A stretch of DNA of 41,734 bases from Spirochaetota bacterium (GTDB lineage Bacteria; Spirochaetota; UBA4802; UBA5550), in the NCBI GenBank assembly GCA_003246895.1, contig QKCL01000084.1:1-41734 (forward strand). Direction: 5' to 3'. The translations under genes were made by a program, and so were the position numbers. The stretch's first letter is position 1; the number at the start of each line of letters is the position of its first letter. Of the stretch, positions 7,344 through 14,325 are shown piece after piece. The notes beneath the pieces are model-generated. The model saw nothing but the letters and a program-made list of their open reading frames with translations, was not told the origin of the DNA and made no database searches.

Positions 7344-8183
7344 ATGGAAAAAACCAGGAAAATTATGATTGTTGAGGATGACAGAACTACAGCAGTATAT
7401 GAAAAGAAAGTACTTCAAAATAATGGATATGATGTAGTGATTGCTCACAGCGGAGAAAGTGCAATTGAACTTGTCAGTGGAAAAGACAGAGTGGATCTGA
7501 TTCTCATGGATATTGATCTGGGAAGTGGTATTGATGGGAAAGAAACTGCAAATATTATATTGAAAGAAAAAGACATTCCAATTGTTTTTCTTACCTCCCA
7601 TTGTGAGAAGGAAATGGTCGATCGGGTACATCAGATTACCAGGTATGGATATATTCTGAAAAATTCCGGAGAATTTGTACTTCTCTCCTCCATTAAAATG
7701 GCCTTTGAGCTTTTTAAGGCCTTAAAAATAGCCTGGAACCAAAAAGAAAATTTTCGGACCCTTTATGAGAGTATTGCGGGAGGAGTTCTCGTTGTAAATG
7801 AAGATTATATAATTGAAGATGTAAATGATATAACATGTGAGCTTACCGGGTTTCATAGAGAGGAACTGGTAGGTCAATTATGTGACAAGCTTTGTCCCAA
7901 GGGTTCTGAATCAAAAAAATGCCCAATATGGGCAGATGGACTGGATGGATTTACCGGAATGGATACAAAGATAAAATGCAACGGAAAGAATATGACTCCC
8001 ATATTAAAAAATGCAAGGAGAATGGCAATCAGCGGGAAACGTATGATTTTTGAGAATTTTCAGGATATTACAAGTCATAAAGATTCAGAAATGGAGATAC
8101 TAAGAGTGCTGAAAGAAAAAGAAGATAGAATTAAATATCTGGAAGAAAAGATTAAATGCAACATGGGAAATAATCCCGAATAA
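7344..8183 (+). CDS. Response regulator receiver-PAS protein, no catalytic output
   Basis: Of 279 residues, about 1-125 form a CheY-like receiver: acidic pair Asp12/Asp13, phosphoacceptor Asp56 (LILMDIDLG), Thr84 (FLTSH) and Lys106. Residues about 134-250 are a PAS domain with a cysteine cluster, Cys180-x3-Cys184-x8-Cys193, a pattern seen in PAS domains of sensor kinases. A short coiled coil ends the protein; no histidine kinase, cyclase or DNA-binding domain follows. It probably relays a phosphorelay and small-molecule or redox signal through protein contacts. AAGGA sits 10 bases before the ATG. No partner kinase is adjacent. Confidence 0.85.
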   Translation: MEKTRKIMIVEDDRTTAVYEKKVLQNNGYDVVIAHSGESAIELVSGKDRVDLILMDIDLGSGIDGKETANIILKEKDIPIVFLTSHCEKEMVDRVHQITRYGYILKNSGEFVLLSSIKMAFELFKALKIAWNQKENFRTLYESIAGGVLVVNEDYIIEDVNDITCELTGFHREELVGQLCDKLCPKGSESKKCPIWADGLDGFTGMDTKIKCNGKNMTPILKNARRMAISGKRMIFENFQDITSHKDSEMEILRVLKEKEDRIKYLEEKIKCNMGNNPE

Positions 8184-8194
8184 TATTTTTTACT

Positions 8195-8713
8195 TTATTT
8201 CTTCCAGTGTTCCTCAATAAATTTCTCCCTGCCGGAACCTTTTTTATAATTAAGATATTTTACCGGTTCTTTTATGAAATACTTATGGTGATATTCTTCT
8301 GCAGGGTAGAACTGTTTTTCCGGCAGAATTTCTGTTTCAATGGTGCTGCTGAATATTCCACTTCTATTCATTTCATCTCTGGATTCTGTTGCGGTAAGTA
8401 AATCTTCATCACTATTGTAAAATATTGCTGTTCTGTACTGTGAACCACGGTCTGCAAACTGCCCATATTTATCTGTGGGGTCGATCTGTCTCCAGAAGAT
8501 ATCAAGAATCTCTTTTAGTGTTATTGTCTTTTCATCATAAAGAATTTTTATGGATTCATAGTGCCCTGTTTTACCTGTTGCAATATCATAATATGTTGGA
8601 TTCTCTGTCTTCCCGCCTGAATAACCGGGAATCGTCTCAATTATTCCGTCTATGTTGTGATACGGAGACTCCATGCACCAGAAACATCCTCCTGCTAGTA
8701 TAACAGACTTCAT
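8195..8713 (-). CDS. msrA: Peptide-methionine (S)-S-oxide reductase MsrA
   Basis: This 172-residue enzyme repairs oxidised methionine (S-sulfoxide). The active-site GCFWCME begins at residue 9, with catalytic Cys10; family motifs GYSGG, PTYYD, GHYE(S) and the DPTDKYGQFADRGSQYR block are all present. Length is normal for a stand-alone MsrA without an MsrB fusion. The ATG has a strong GGGGAGGA ribosome binding site. It converges on the receiver-PAS gene with an 11-base gap and no obvious terminator. Confidence 0.95.
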   Translation of the reverse strand: MKSVILAGGCFWCMESPYHNIDGIIETIPGYSGGKTENPTYYDIATGKTGHYESIKILYDEKTITLKEILDIFWRQIDPTDKYGQFADRGSQYRTAIFYNSDEDLLTATESRDEMNRSGIFSSTIETEILPEKQFYPAEEYHHKYFIKEPVKYLNYKKGSGREKFIEEHWKK

Positions 8714-8869
8714 TTTATCCTCCCCTACCCCTGCAATTACGGATATTTATTTTAGTTTAAGTCTAATTTAACTAATTTCGATAATAAATGGGATATTCAT
8801 TTTTAATTAATGAAATTAATATGATTAATTCCGAAAAAGTCATTAATTTTATTGACAGGAAATAAGGTA

Positions 8870-8875
8870 TATAAT
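8870..8875 (+). promoter_or_regulatory. Candidate -10 element of the rplM-rpsI promoter
   Basis: A perfect TATAAT lies 68 bases upstream of rplM. A perfect TTGACA occurs at 8852-8857 but only 12 bases away, too close for a standard sigma70 pair, so the true -35 is unclear. Confidence 0.35.
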
Positions 8876-8943
8876 GTGTTATACACTTATTGAACTGAAT
8901 AATTGAATAAAGATTATCAATATATATTCGTGAGGGATTTGTG

Positions 8944-9384
8944 ATGAAGAATATCCAAAAGACATATTCTATAAAGGCATCTGAAATTGAGAAAAAATGG
9001 TTCGTAGTTGATGCTGAAAACAAAGTACTGGGAAGACTGGCAACTGAAATTGCTACAGTTCTCAGGGGAAAAAACAAACCTGAATTTACACCTCATATGG
9101 ATATGGGAGATAACGTAATTGTTATCAATGCTGATAAAATCATCCTTACTGGTATGAAAGCAGAGGATAAGAGTTATTTTACGCATTCACAGTATCCCGG
9201 CGGTAAAAAATTCATAAGCATTAAAAAGGTAATGGAAGAAACTCCAGAATTTGTTCTTACAAATGCTGTTAAAGGAATGCTTCCAAAAAACAGACTTGGG
9301 AAAGCAGTTATTAAAAATCTTAAGGTCTACGCAGGATCAGAGCATCCGCATGCGGCGCAGAAACCTGAAACTATCAATCTATAA
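8944..9384 (+). CDS. rplM: 50S ribosomal protein L13
   Basis: This 146-residue large-subunit protein carries the family hallmarks KKWFVVDAENKVLGRLA, the LRGKNKPEFTPHMDMGD block, NADKIILTG, a YFTHSQYPGG stretch and the GMLPKNRLG motif, ending with HPHAAQKPE. An in-frame GTG lies directly before the ATG at 8944; AGGGA at 8933-8937 is better spaced for the ATG. It is followed 24 bases later by rpsI, the universal L13-S9 pair. No autoregulatory L13 leader structure is obvious. Confidence 0.97.
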   Translation: MKNIQKTYSIKASEIEKKWFVVDAENKVLGRLATEIATVLRGKNKPEFTPHMDMGDNVIVINADKIILTGMKAEDKSYFTHSQYPGGKKFISIKKVMEETPEFVLTNAVKGMLPKNRLGKAVIKNLKVYAGSEHPHAAQKPETINL

Positions 9385-9408
9385 GAGCGGATTTAAGGAG
9401 AATATAAA

Positions 9409-9798
9409 ATGGCAGATATGGCATACGCAACAGGCAGAAGAAAAACATCTGTGGCCAGAGTTTGGCTTAAGCCAGGTAATGGAAATATTATCATAAATAA
9501 GCAGCCAATTAATGAATACTTCAGAAGAGAGACTCTTGGACTAGTTGTAAGACAGCCTCTTGAAGAAGTCGGAGTACTTCAGAATTTTGACGTAATGGCA
9601 ACAGTTTCAGGCGGCGGCTGGACAGGCCAGGCCGGTGCAGTGAAAATGGGAATTGCACGTTGTCTTGTTGAAGTAGATGAAAAGAACAAAAAACCTCTCA
9701 GGGCCTCAGGATTCCTTACAAGGGATGCAAGAGAAGTTGAGAGAAAGAAGTCCGGTCAGAAAAAAGCGAGAAAGAGATTCCAGTTCTCAAAACGTTAA
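9409..9798 (+). CDS. rpsI: 30S ribosomal protein S9
   Basis: At 129 residues this is a complete S9. It shows [15 protein letters not shown] near the N-terminus, the [10 protein letters not shown] loop, GIARCLVE and the basic C-terminal tail ending FSKR, which reaches the ribosomal P site. AAGGAG precedes the ATG. It is the second gene of the rplM-rpsI operon, closed by a strong terminator 22 bases after the stop. Confidence 0.98.
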   Translation: MADMAYATGRRKTSVARVWLKPGNGNIIINKQPINEYFRRETLGLVVRQPLEEVGVLQNFDVMATVSGGGWTGQAGAVKMGIARCLVEVDEKNKKPLRASGFLTRDAREVERKKSGQKKARKRFQFSKR

Positions 9799-9820
9799 GA
9801 AATATTTTTCAAGTTATTTC

Positions 9821-9852
9821 AAAAAAGGGGATGCAATTGCATCTCCTTTTTT
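9821..9852 (+). terminator. Intrinsic terminator after rpsI
   Basis: GGGGATGC (9827-9834) pairs with GCATCTCC (9839-9846), with one G-T pair and loop AATT, flanked by six A and six T. It separates the ribosomal operon from recX. Confidence 0.92.
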
Positions 9853-9867
9853 ATTATAAAACTTCCT

Positions 9868-10506
9868 ATGGCTACCGTTGAAAAGCTTATATTTAATGAA
9901 AACAGTGTACAGCTGATACTTGATACTTCAGAAATACTGAATATATCATATGATGCGTATATGAAGTATTCTCCTGCAAGCGGTGATGAACTTGATTCGG
10001 ACAGGTATTTTGTCTTATTCAATGAATCCGAAAAGTTCAGGTGCATTTCTCTCTCCTTCAGATATCTTTCAATAAGAAGCCGTTCTGTCTTTGAAATAAA
10101 AACATATCTGAAAAAGAAAAAATTCAGTCAGGAAATAATTGATGAAGTAATCGATTATTTGAATTCAAGGAATTATATTGATGATGAAGCCTTTGCTGAA
10201 CTGTATGTTACTTCCAAGCAAAAAAGCGGTAAATTTGGCAGGGATCTTATAATTAAGGGGCTCTATGAAAAGGGTGTAAAAAAACCTGTTATTGAAAGTG
10301 TAATTGCCAGAATGGGGGCAGACAGGGCAGAAATCAATAGTCTCATTGAACTTGCAAAAAAGAAATATGAGCAGGTGAAGGAGAAAAAAGATCCGCTCAT
10401 TAAAGTTTCACAGTATCTACGAAGCAGGGGTTTTGTTTATGAAGATATAAAACGGGCGCTTAAGTCAATTGATGGGGCAGGAGAAGATGGTCTGATTCAG
10501 GAATAA
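9868..10506 (+). CDS. recX: Regulatory protein RecX
   Basis: This 212-residue helical-repeat protein modulates RecA filaments. The RecX pattern is visible: a SFRYLSIRSRSVFEI helix, YLKKKKFSQEIIDEVIDYL, then RNYIDDEAFAELYV with the conserved YIDDE.FA, a second repeat around RDLIIKGLYEKGV, and a third ending LRSRGFVYEDIKRAL. About 55 N-terminal residues precede the first repeat. The ATG at 9868 has no clear ribosome binding site and begins 16 bases after the rpsI terminator, so expression may depend on read-through or a promoter within it. recA is not in the window. Confidence 0.88.
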   Translation: MATVEKLIFNENSVQLILDTSEILNISYDAYMKYSPASGDELDSDRYFVLFNESEKFRCISLSFRYLSIRSRSVFEIKTYLKKKKFSQEIIDEVIDYLNSRNYIDDEAFAELYVTSKQKSGKFGRDLIIKGLYEKGVKKPVIESVIARMGADRAEINSLIELAKKKYEQVKEKKDPLIKVSQYLRSRGFVYEDIKRALKSIDGAGEDGLIQE

Positions 10507-10529
10507 AAGTTCACATTCCTAAATTTATG

Positions 10530-10557
10530 TTGACAAACTGTCTATTTGCAATAGTTA
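10530..10557 (+). promoter_or_regulatory. Putative promoter of the acetate transporter gene
   Basis: A perfect TTGACA (10530-10535) is followed after 16 bases by TAGTTA (10552-10557), a moderate -10. It lies about 70 bases upstream of the coding start. Confidence 0.45.
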
Positions 10558-10629
10558 CTTTTTAATTTTACTTGAAGGCACTGCAGCTTTCAGAAAATTA
10601 ACAATCAACATATCTTAAGGAGTTTATTT

Positions 10630-11229
10630 ATGAGCGATCATGGACAAAAGCTGGGTAATCCAGCTGTAGTTGGCCTAGCCGGTTTTGGAGTGACTACACT
10701 GTTGCTTCAGCTTCACAATCTTGGACTTGCAGGTACAGGTGTTGTTTTCTGTGCAGCATTGATGTTTGGAGGACTTGCGCAGATGATAGCAGGTTACCTT
10801 GAATTTAAAGTGGGAAACAACTTCGGATTCAGTGCGTTTGTATCTTACGGAGCTTTCTGGCTTGGACTTGGAACAATCTGGCTGATAGCGGATCTTCAGC
10901 ATGCTGGTGTATCCTGGATTGGCGGGCACCTGAAAGTATCAGGACATGACATCGGAATTTTCCTGGTAGGGTACACTGTCTATACAGTAATTATGTTTAT
11001 CGGTTCTTTAAGAGTGCACAAAGCAATGGCTTTTACATTCTTTACACTTCTCATTGGGTTCATCGGGCTTGATATTGTTTTCCTATCAGGAGATAAGAGT
11101 GTTCTAACAATTACAGCTATTGATCTTCTGCTTTGTGCAGGCGGTGCACTTTACATGATGGCTGGAATCATTTATAATGACCTTGCCGGCAGAACTATTC
11201 TTCCAATGGGAAAACCTATTCTTAAATAA
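10630..11229 (+). CDS. satP: Acetate/succinate uptake transporter, GPR1/FUN34/SatP family
   Basis: This 199-residue inner-membrane protein has six hydrophobic helices. The family N-terminal motif NPAxxGL is present as NPAVVGL at residues 10-16, followed by MFGGLAQMIAGYLEFKVGNNFG and SYGAFWLG, hallmarks of acetate permeases such as E. coli SatP. It would carry acetate or succinate with protons across the cytoplasmic membrane. AAGGAG precedes the ATG. The gene has its own promoter candidate and a terminator, so is probably monocistronic. The gene symbol is by family, not proven substrate. Confidence 0.9.
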   Translation: MSDHGQKLGNPAVVGLAGFGVTTLLLQLHNLGLAGTGVVFCAALMFGGLAQMIAGYLEFKVGNNFGFSAFVSYGAFWLGLGTIWLIADLQHAGVSWIGGHLKVSGHDIGIFLVGYTVYTVIMFIGSLRVHKAMAFTFFTLLIGFIGLDIVFLSGDKSVLTITAIDLLLCAGGALYMMAGIIYNDLAGRTILPMGKPILK

Positions 11230-11238
11230 TAATAAAAT

Positions 11239-11272
11239 AAAAGTGTATAAATACATGTAAAAACACTTTTTT
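11239..11272 (+). terminator. Probable terminator after the acetate transporter
   Basis: AAAAGTGT (11239-11246) pairs with ACACTTTT (11263-11270); the T run continues to 11272. The loop is 16 bases and AT-rich, so the hairpin is weaker than others here. Confidence 0.65.
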
Positions 11273-11273
11273 C

Positions 11274-11300
11274 TTGACTCAAATTTTAAATTCGTATAGG
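11274..11300 (+). promoter_or_regulatory. Possible promoter for the small membrane protein
   Basis: TTGACT (11274-11279) and TATAGG (11295-11300) are separated by 15 bases. If used, transcription would begin inside the hairpin at 11296-11323 and leave its left arm out of the mRNA. Weak match. Confidence 0.3.
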
Positions 11301-11323
11301 GTTTCTCTTATAGAGGACCCTAT
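11296..11323 (+). promoter_or_regulatory. Hairpin burying ribosome binding site and start codon
   Basis: ATAGGGT (11296-11302) pairs with ACCCTAT (11317-11323), and TCTCT (11304-11308) with AGAGG (11312-11316), leaving a one-base bulge and the loop TAT: 12 base pairs in all. The right arm contains the ribosome binding site AGAGGA (11312-11317) and the first two bases of the ATG at 11322. Any transcript with both arms should be poorly translated. Confidence 0.6.
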
Positions 11324-11498
11324 GAATTTTGAGAAAAACAAACAGTCTAAAAAGAAGCAAAGTTGTGACAAATTTTTAAAACATAAGTTTTGGTCTTTGC
11401 AACATTTTTCAGGGGAATCAATCCTGCCATATATTCTGGGTTCAATTTTTTTTATGGTAGTCTGCTTTATTTTAATAAATCTTTTCGGAAAATATTAA
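11322..11498 (+). CDS. Small single-pass membrane protein, unknown function
   Basis: This 58-residue protein has a very basic N-terminal half (runs such as KNKQSKKKQS) and one C-terminal hydrophobic helix, about residues 35-55 (PYILGSIFFMVVCFILINLF), followed by GKY. It would sit in the inner membrane with the basic part in the cytoplasm. The ATG at 11322 is 5 bases after AGAGG; a TTG in the same frame at 11274 is less likely. The 3' end overlaps the convergent cupin gene by 32 bases. I do not recognise a family; size and buried start recall type I toxins, but no antitoxin RNA can be shown. Confidence 0.5.
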   Translation: MNFEKNKQSKKKQSCDKFLKHKFWSLQHFSGESILPYILGSIFFMVVCFILINLFGKY

Positions 11499-11820
11499 TT
11501 GTTAACAGTGTGACTGTTTCATCGGTGGTATTTCTGTAACCGTGAATTTGCCCTTCTCTGATATTAAGTATCTGTCCTGATGTGATTTCAAATTCCTTAT
11601 TATCTACATTAAACAGCAATTTGCCATATGTTATAAAAAAAATATGATCGTAATTATCAGTATGTAGTCTGAATATTCCATTTTGTTCTACTTCTGAGTA
11701 TATGATTTTTAAATCATAAATTCCATTTAGACCATTCAGTATGCTAAAACCTGTGATCAGTTCTGTGACATCAGGTCTCTGCTTTGTTTTTTCAGGCACA
11801 ATAAGTTCTTGATAATTCAT
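11467..11820 (-). CDS. Cupin-domain protein
   Basis: This 117-residue protein is a single small cupin barrel. Possible metal ligands are His53 and His59 (HTDNYDHIFF) and His93 in the second motif (IREGQIHGYRN); the usual Glu of motif 1 is not evident. GKLLFNVDNKEFEITSGQIL is a typical cupin strand pair. It may bind a small molecule or sense one; no DNA-binding domain is present. The ribosome binding site is weak. It is divergent from the secreted hydrolase with only 46 bases between, so they may share a control region. Confidence 0.75.
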   Translation of the reverse strand: MNYQELIVPEKTKQRPDVTELITGFSILNGLNGIYDLKIIYSEVEQNGIFRLHTDNYDHIFFITYGKLLFNVDNKEFEITSGQILNIREGQIHGYRNTTDETVTLLTINIFRKDLLK

Positions 11821-11866
11821 AATATCTGTTCCGGTATCCTATATAATATTTTTTGAGGTTCTTTTC

Positions 11867-12706
11867 ATGTATAAAATGAGACTTGGTATATTATTAATAA
11901 TAATTTTGATGTCTGTAAAATTATTTTCCATGGAATTCTATAGTATGGAAATATCAGAGGGTGTTACAATGCTTTATAAAACTCCTGATAAAATAAACAG
12001 AAAAACCAGGCTGCTTATAGTTATACCTGGAGTCAAGAGAGATGCAGATAATTACTTGAAAAACTGGAGCAGGGAATCTAATAAAGAAAATATTGTTGTA
12101 GCGTCATTAAAATTTGCAACTGAACAATTCAAAGGAAGTCAAGGGTATAATCAGGGGAATCTATTAGATGTAGAAGGCAGGCCCAACAGATACGAGAATA
12201 CAGTTTTTGGAATTATTGATCGGACATATATTATTGCAAAGAAAAAGTTTAACCTGGGAATAAATGGATTTTATCTTTTCGGCCATTCTGCAGGGGCGCA
12301 GATAGTGCATAGGTATGTCCTGTTTTCTAAATCTGATAAACTTATAAAAGCTGCAGCGGCAAATGCGGGCTGGTATACATATCCGGTGGATATTGAGTAT
12401 CCATATGGAATTAAAGGTGTTTCCGTGAATGGATGCTCACCAGTTAAGACTTTTAACAGGAGATTGGGAATTCTTCTTGGTAACAGAGATACAGATGAAA
12501 ATCATAAGTATCTGAACAGAAGTACAGAAGTGATGAAACAGGGGAAAAACCGTTTTGAAAGGGGAGAGCGATTCTACAGGGAATCTTTAAGAATATCACG
12601 GCAAAAGGGTCTAAAATTACAGTGGAGTATGGTTGTGGTAAATGGAGTAGGACACAATGGAAGAAAGATGATACCTTCAGCAATTAATTATCTTTTTAGA
12701 GATTAG
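11867..12706 (+). CDS. Secreted alpha/beta hydrolase (esterase-like)
   Basis: This 279-residue protein begins with a hydrophobic signal sequence (about residues 5-21) and so is exported, possibly anchored. The nucleophile elbow GHSAG (Ser141), the acid candidates Asp208/Asp210 in LLGNRDTDENH and His263 in GVGHNG make a plausible catalytic triad. LLIVIPGVKRDADNYLKNW gives the oxyanion strand. It resembles the feruloyl esterase/polyhydroxybutyrate depolymerase-like group; the substrate is unknown. GAGG precedes the ATG at 11867; ATG 11876 is an alternative. Confidence 0.75.
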   Translation: MYKMRLGILLIIILMSVKLFSMEFYSMEISEGVTMLYKTPDKINRKTRLLIVIPGVKRDADNYLKNWSRESNKENIVVASLKFATEQFKGSQGYNQGNLLDVEGRPNRYENTVFGIIDRTYIIAKKKFNLGINGFYLFGHSAGAQIVHRYVLFSKSDKLIKAAAANAGWYTYPVDIEYPYGIKGVSVNGCSPVKTFNRRLGILLGNRDTDENHKYLNRSTEVMKQGKNRFERGERFYRESLRISRQKGLKLQWSMVVVNGVGHNGRKMIPSAINYLFRD

Positions 12707-12711
12707 CATTA

Positions 12712-13371
12712 TCAGCGTCGTTTTGCATCCCAGATATGTTTTTCGCCAAGGTCGTTTCTGAAGAAACCATCAATTTTTTTCCCATTATTGTTGTATTCCC
12801 CAGAAAATTTCTGAGTAAAGAAACGGTTTGCGCCAAGACGGGTCATTTCCTTAGCGGTATTTGCAGATCTGACGAAAAATATTCTGCCATTTTTTATTGA
12901 TAATGACTTGAGATATTCATATGCACCCTTTCCCCAGGAAGGGAATTTTACATATCCATATAATTTATTATCCTTTATATAAAGCATGAGAGTACCACGG
13001 TGCCCCTGTACTGTTATTGTATATTTACCCAGGTATTTTTTGTTTGTATTGAGATCAGCATCTGGAATATTATCTTTAAAAGTTATACTCTGAATAGTGT
13101 CCAATGATGAAACTGCAAATGAATACTCTATATCGTCAGGAATAAAGTTGCCTGTTTTTTTACCGGATATGGTTTCTGAAGAAAAAGAAATCATGGAGTT
13201 GCCGATTACAAGAATTTTCTTTGCATAAAAATATTTTCCATCCGATTTCCTTACTAACGCATATTTATCGGCAGTGAAGAGATGCAGGCAAATGGGAAGG
13301 ATAATTAAAAGCGTGGCAACATAAAGTGCTGCATTTTTTTTTTGAGGTATTAAAGATTTCAGCTTTTTCAT
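12712..13371 (-). CDS. Membrane-anchored protein of unknown function
   Basis: This 219-residue protein has a basic N-terminus and one hydrophobic helix at about residues 15-33, which should act as an uncleaved anchor or signal. The remainder is rich in beta-type patterns and Gly/Tyr/Phe, with the paired lines GTLMLYIKDNKLYGYVKFPSWG and FSGEYNNNGKKIDGFF suggesting a beta-barrel or lipocalin-like fold facing the periplasm. I do not recognise a family. The ATG lacks a clear ribosome binding site. It converges on the hydrolase gene with a 5-base gap. Confidence 0.65.
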   Translation of the reverse strand: MKKLKSLIPQKKNAALYVATLLIILPICLHLFTADKYALVRKSDGKYFYAKKILVIGNSMISFSSETISGKKTGNFIPDDIEYSFAVSSLDTIQSITFKDNIPDADLNTNKKYLGKYTITVQGHRGTLMLYIKDNKLYGYVKFPSWGKGAYEYLKSLSIKNGRIFFVRSANTAKEMTRLGANRFFTQKFSGEYNNNGKKIDGFFRNDLGEKHIWDAKRR

Positions 13372-13463
13372 AACAATAATATATATTGAAGATTTTTTTT
13401 GTCCATATATTATTGTTATGAAGGTAAAACTTTATTAATAGAAGAATGCGTATTATAAAGGGG

Positions 13464-13817
13464 TTATTTTCCCTTTACACTAACATTGTCCATTTTCAGC
13501 ACAATAGTTTCAAGAGCCTTAAATGATGCAGATTGCCATGAAGAACTTCTGTTGTAAAAAATTTCGGTCTTTGTACTGCTTTCATTAAGTTTTTTTGCCA
13601 TGTGAATAATTGGAGGCACCGTGGATGAATTCATATATTCAAGAGGTGAAAAATCAACCTCAAGTTTACCGCCCTTTATTCCGTCTATGACTTCATCAAG
13701 GTAGGGTTTAAGAGTTGCTGATGGATCTCTGTCAATACTCTTTCCTTTCCATATAAGCCTGTTAAGATCTCCCGCCTCAAAACATATTTCCATGTTGTCA
13801 TTTTTGTAGTCTTTCAT
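13464..13817 (-). CDS. STAS-like regulator (slr1659 type)
   Basis: This 117-residue protein resembles single-domain STAS anti-sigma-antagonist-like regulators of the slr1659 type: LEVDFSPLEYMNSSTVPPII carries the Ser/Thr cluster (residues 64-66) where STAS switches are phosphorylated, followed by KTEIFYNRSSSWQSASFKALE. The ATG at 13817 is chosen because GGAG lies 7-8 bases upstream; a TTG at 13829 in the same frame would overlap that site. It is the last gene of an operon with an HATPase protein and a PP2C phosphatase, which would be its kinase-like partner and dephosphorylating enzyme. Confidence 0.8.
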   Translation of the reverse strand: MKDYKNDNMEICFEAGDLNRLIWKGKSIDRDPSATLKPYLDEVIDGIKGGKLEVDFSPLEYMNSSTVPPIIHMAKKLNESSTKTEIFYNRSSSWQSASFKALETIVLKMDNVSVKGK

Positions 13818-13841
13818 TGTATTCTCCAACTAATAATTAGA

Positions 13842-14318
13842 TTAAAATACCTTTTCAGCATTTATTTTAAGGACTTTTCCTTCATAAGCGTATCTAAGAT
13901 TAAACTGCCCTTCATAGGCAATGCGGTACAGGCCGAGTTGAGTTGCGCCTGGCCGGTCACATTCAAGCAGTTCAAGTAGACGTTGTGTATAAAGTTCCTT
14001 GGGGTTATCGGATTCATTGATCCTGGTTATATGATCAATGACTATCTTTGCGTGTTCTTCTTCTTTCACTCCATTTGCGGTGGACATCTGGATTGAATTA
14101 TCACTTATTTCAAGGTTAAACTCGATACTTGACCCGTCTGGTTGTGAAATCCCATATTTCACAGCATTTTCAATGAGCTCCGTTGCAACCATCATGGCAG
14201 ACTCTTTAACATCTGCGGATGCACCCTGGTCATTCATTACTCTAATGGTTTTATCATGTACATCTTTCACAATATCCCAGGTTGGCTTTATTGTAAGGTT
14301 CATATTAAAATTGTTCAT
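13842..14318 (-). CDS. GHKL-type ATP-binding protein (slr1658 type switch partner)
   Basis: This 158-residue protein has a GHKL N-box ELIENAVKYG (residues 47-56) and a late GATQLGLYRI that could serve as the lid glycine motif, but the usual DxGxG box is replaced by a SDNSIQMSTANG stretch. It matches the slr1658-type family found beside slr1659-type STAS proteins. By analogy with RsbW/SpoIIAB it may bind or phosphorylate the STAS partner. It starts 7 bases before the end of the phosphatase gene's downstream spacer and 24 bases precede the STAS gene, a tight operon. Whether it is an active kinase is uncertain. Confidence 0.75.
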   Translation of the reverse strand: MNNFNMNLTIKPTWDIVKDVHDKTIRVMNDQGASADVKESAMMVATELIENAVKYGISQPDGSSIEFNLEISDNSIQMSTANGVKEEEHAKIVIDHITRINESDNPKELYTQRLLELLECDRPGATQLGLYRIAYEGQFNLRYAYEGKVLKINAEKVF

Positions 14319-14325
14319 GTGAAAA

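Noticed and set aside
8852-8875. TTGACA plus TATAAT as a complete rplM promoter
   Set aside because: Only 12 bases separate the two hexamers, too short for a sigma70 promoter; only the -10 is listed.
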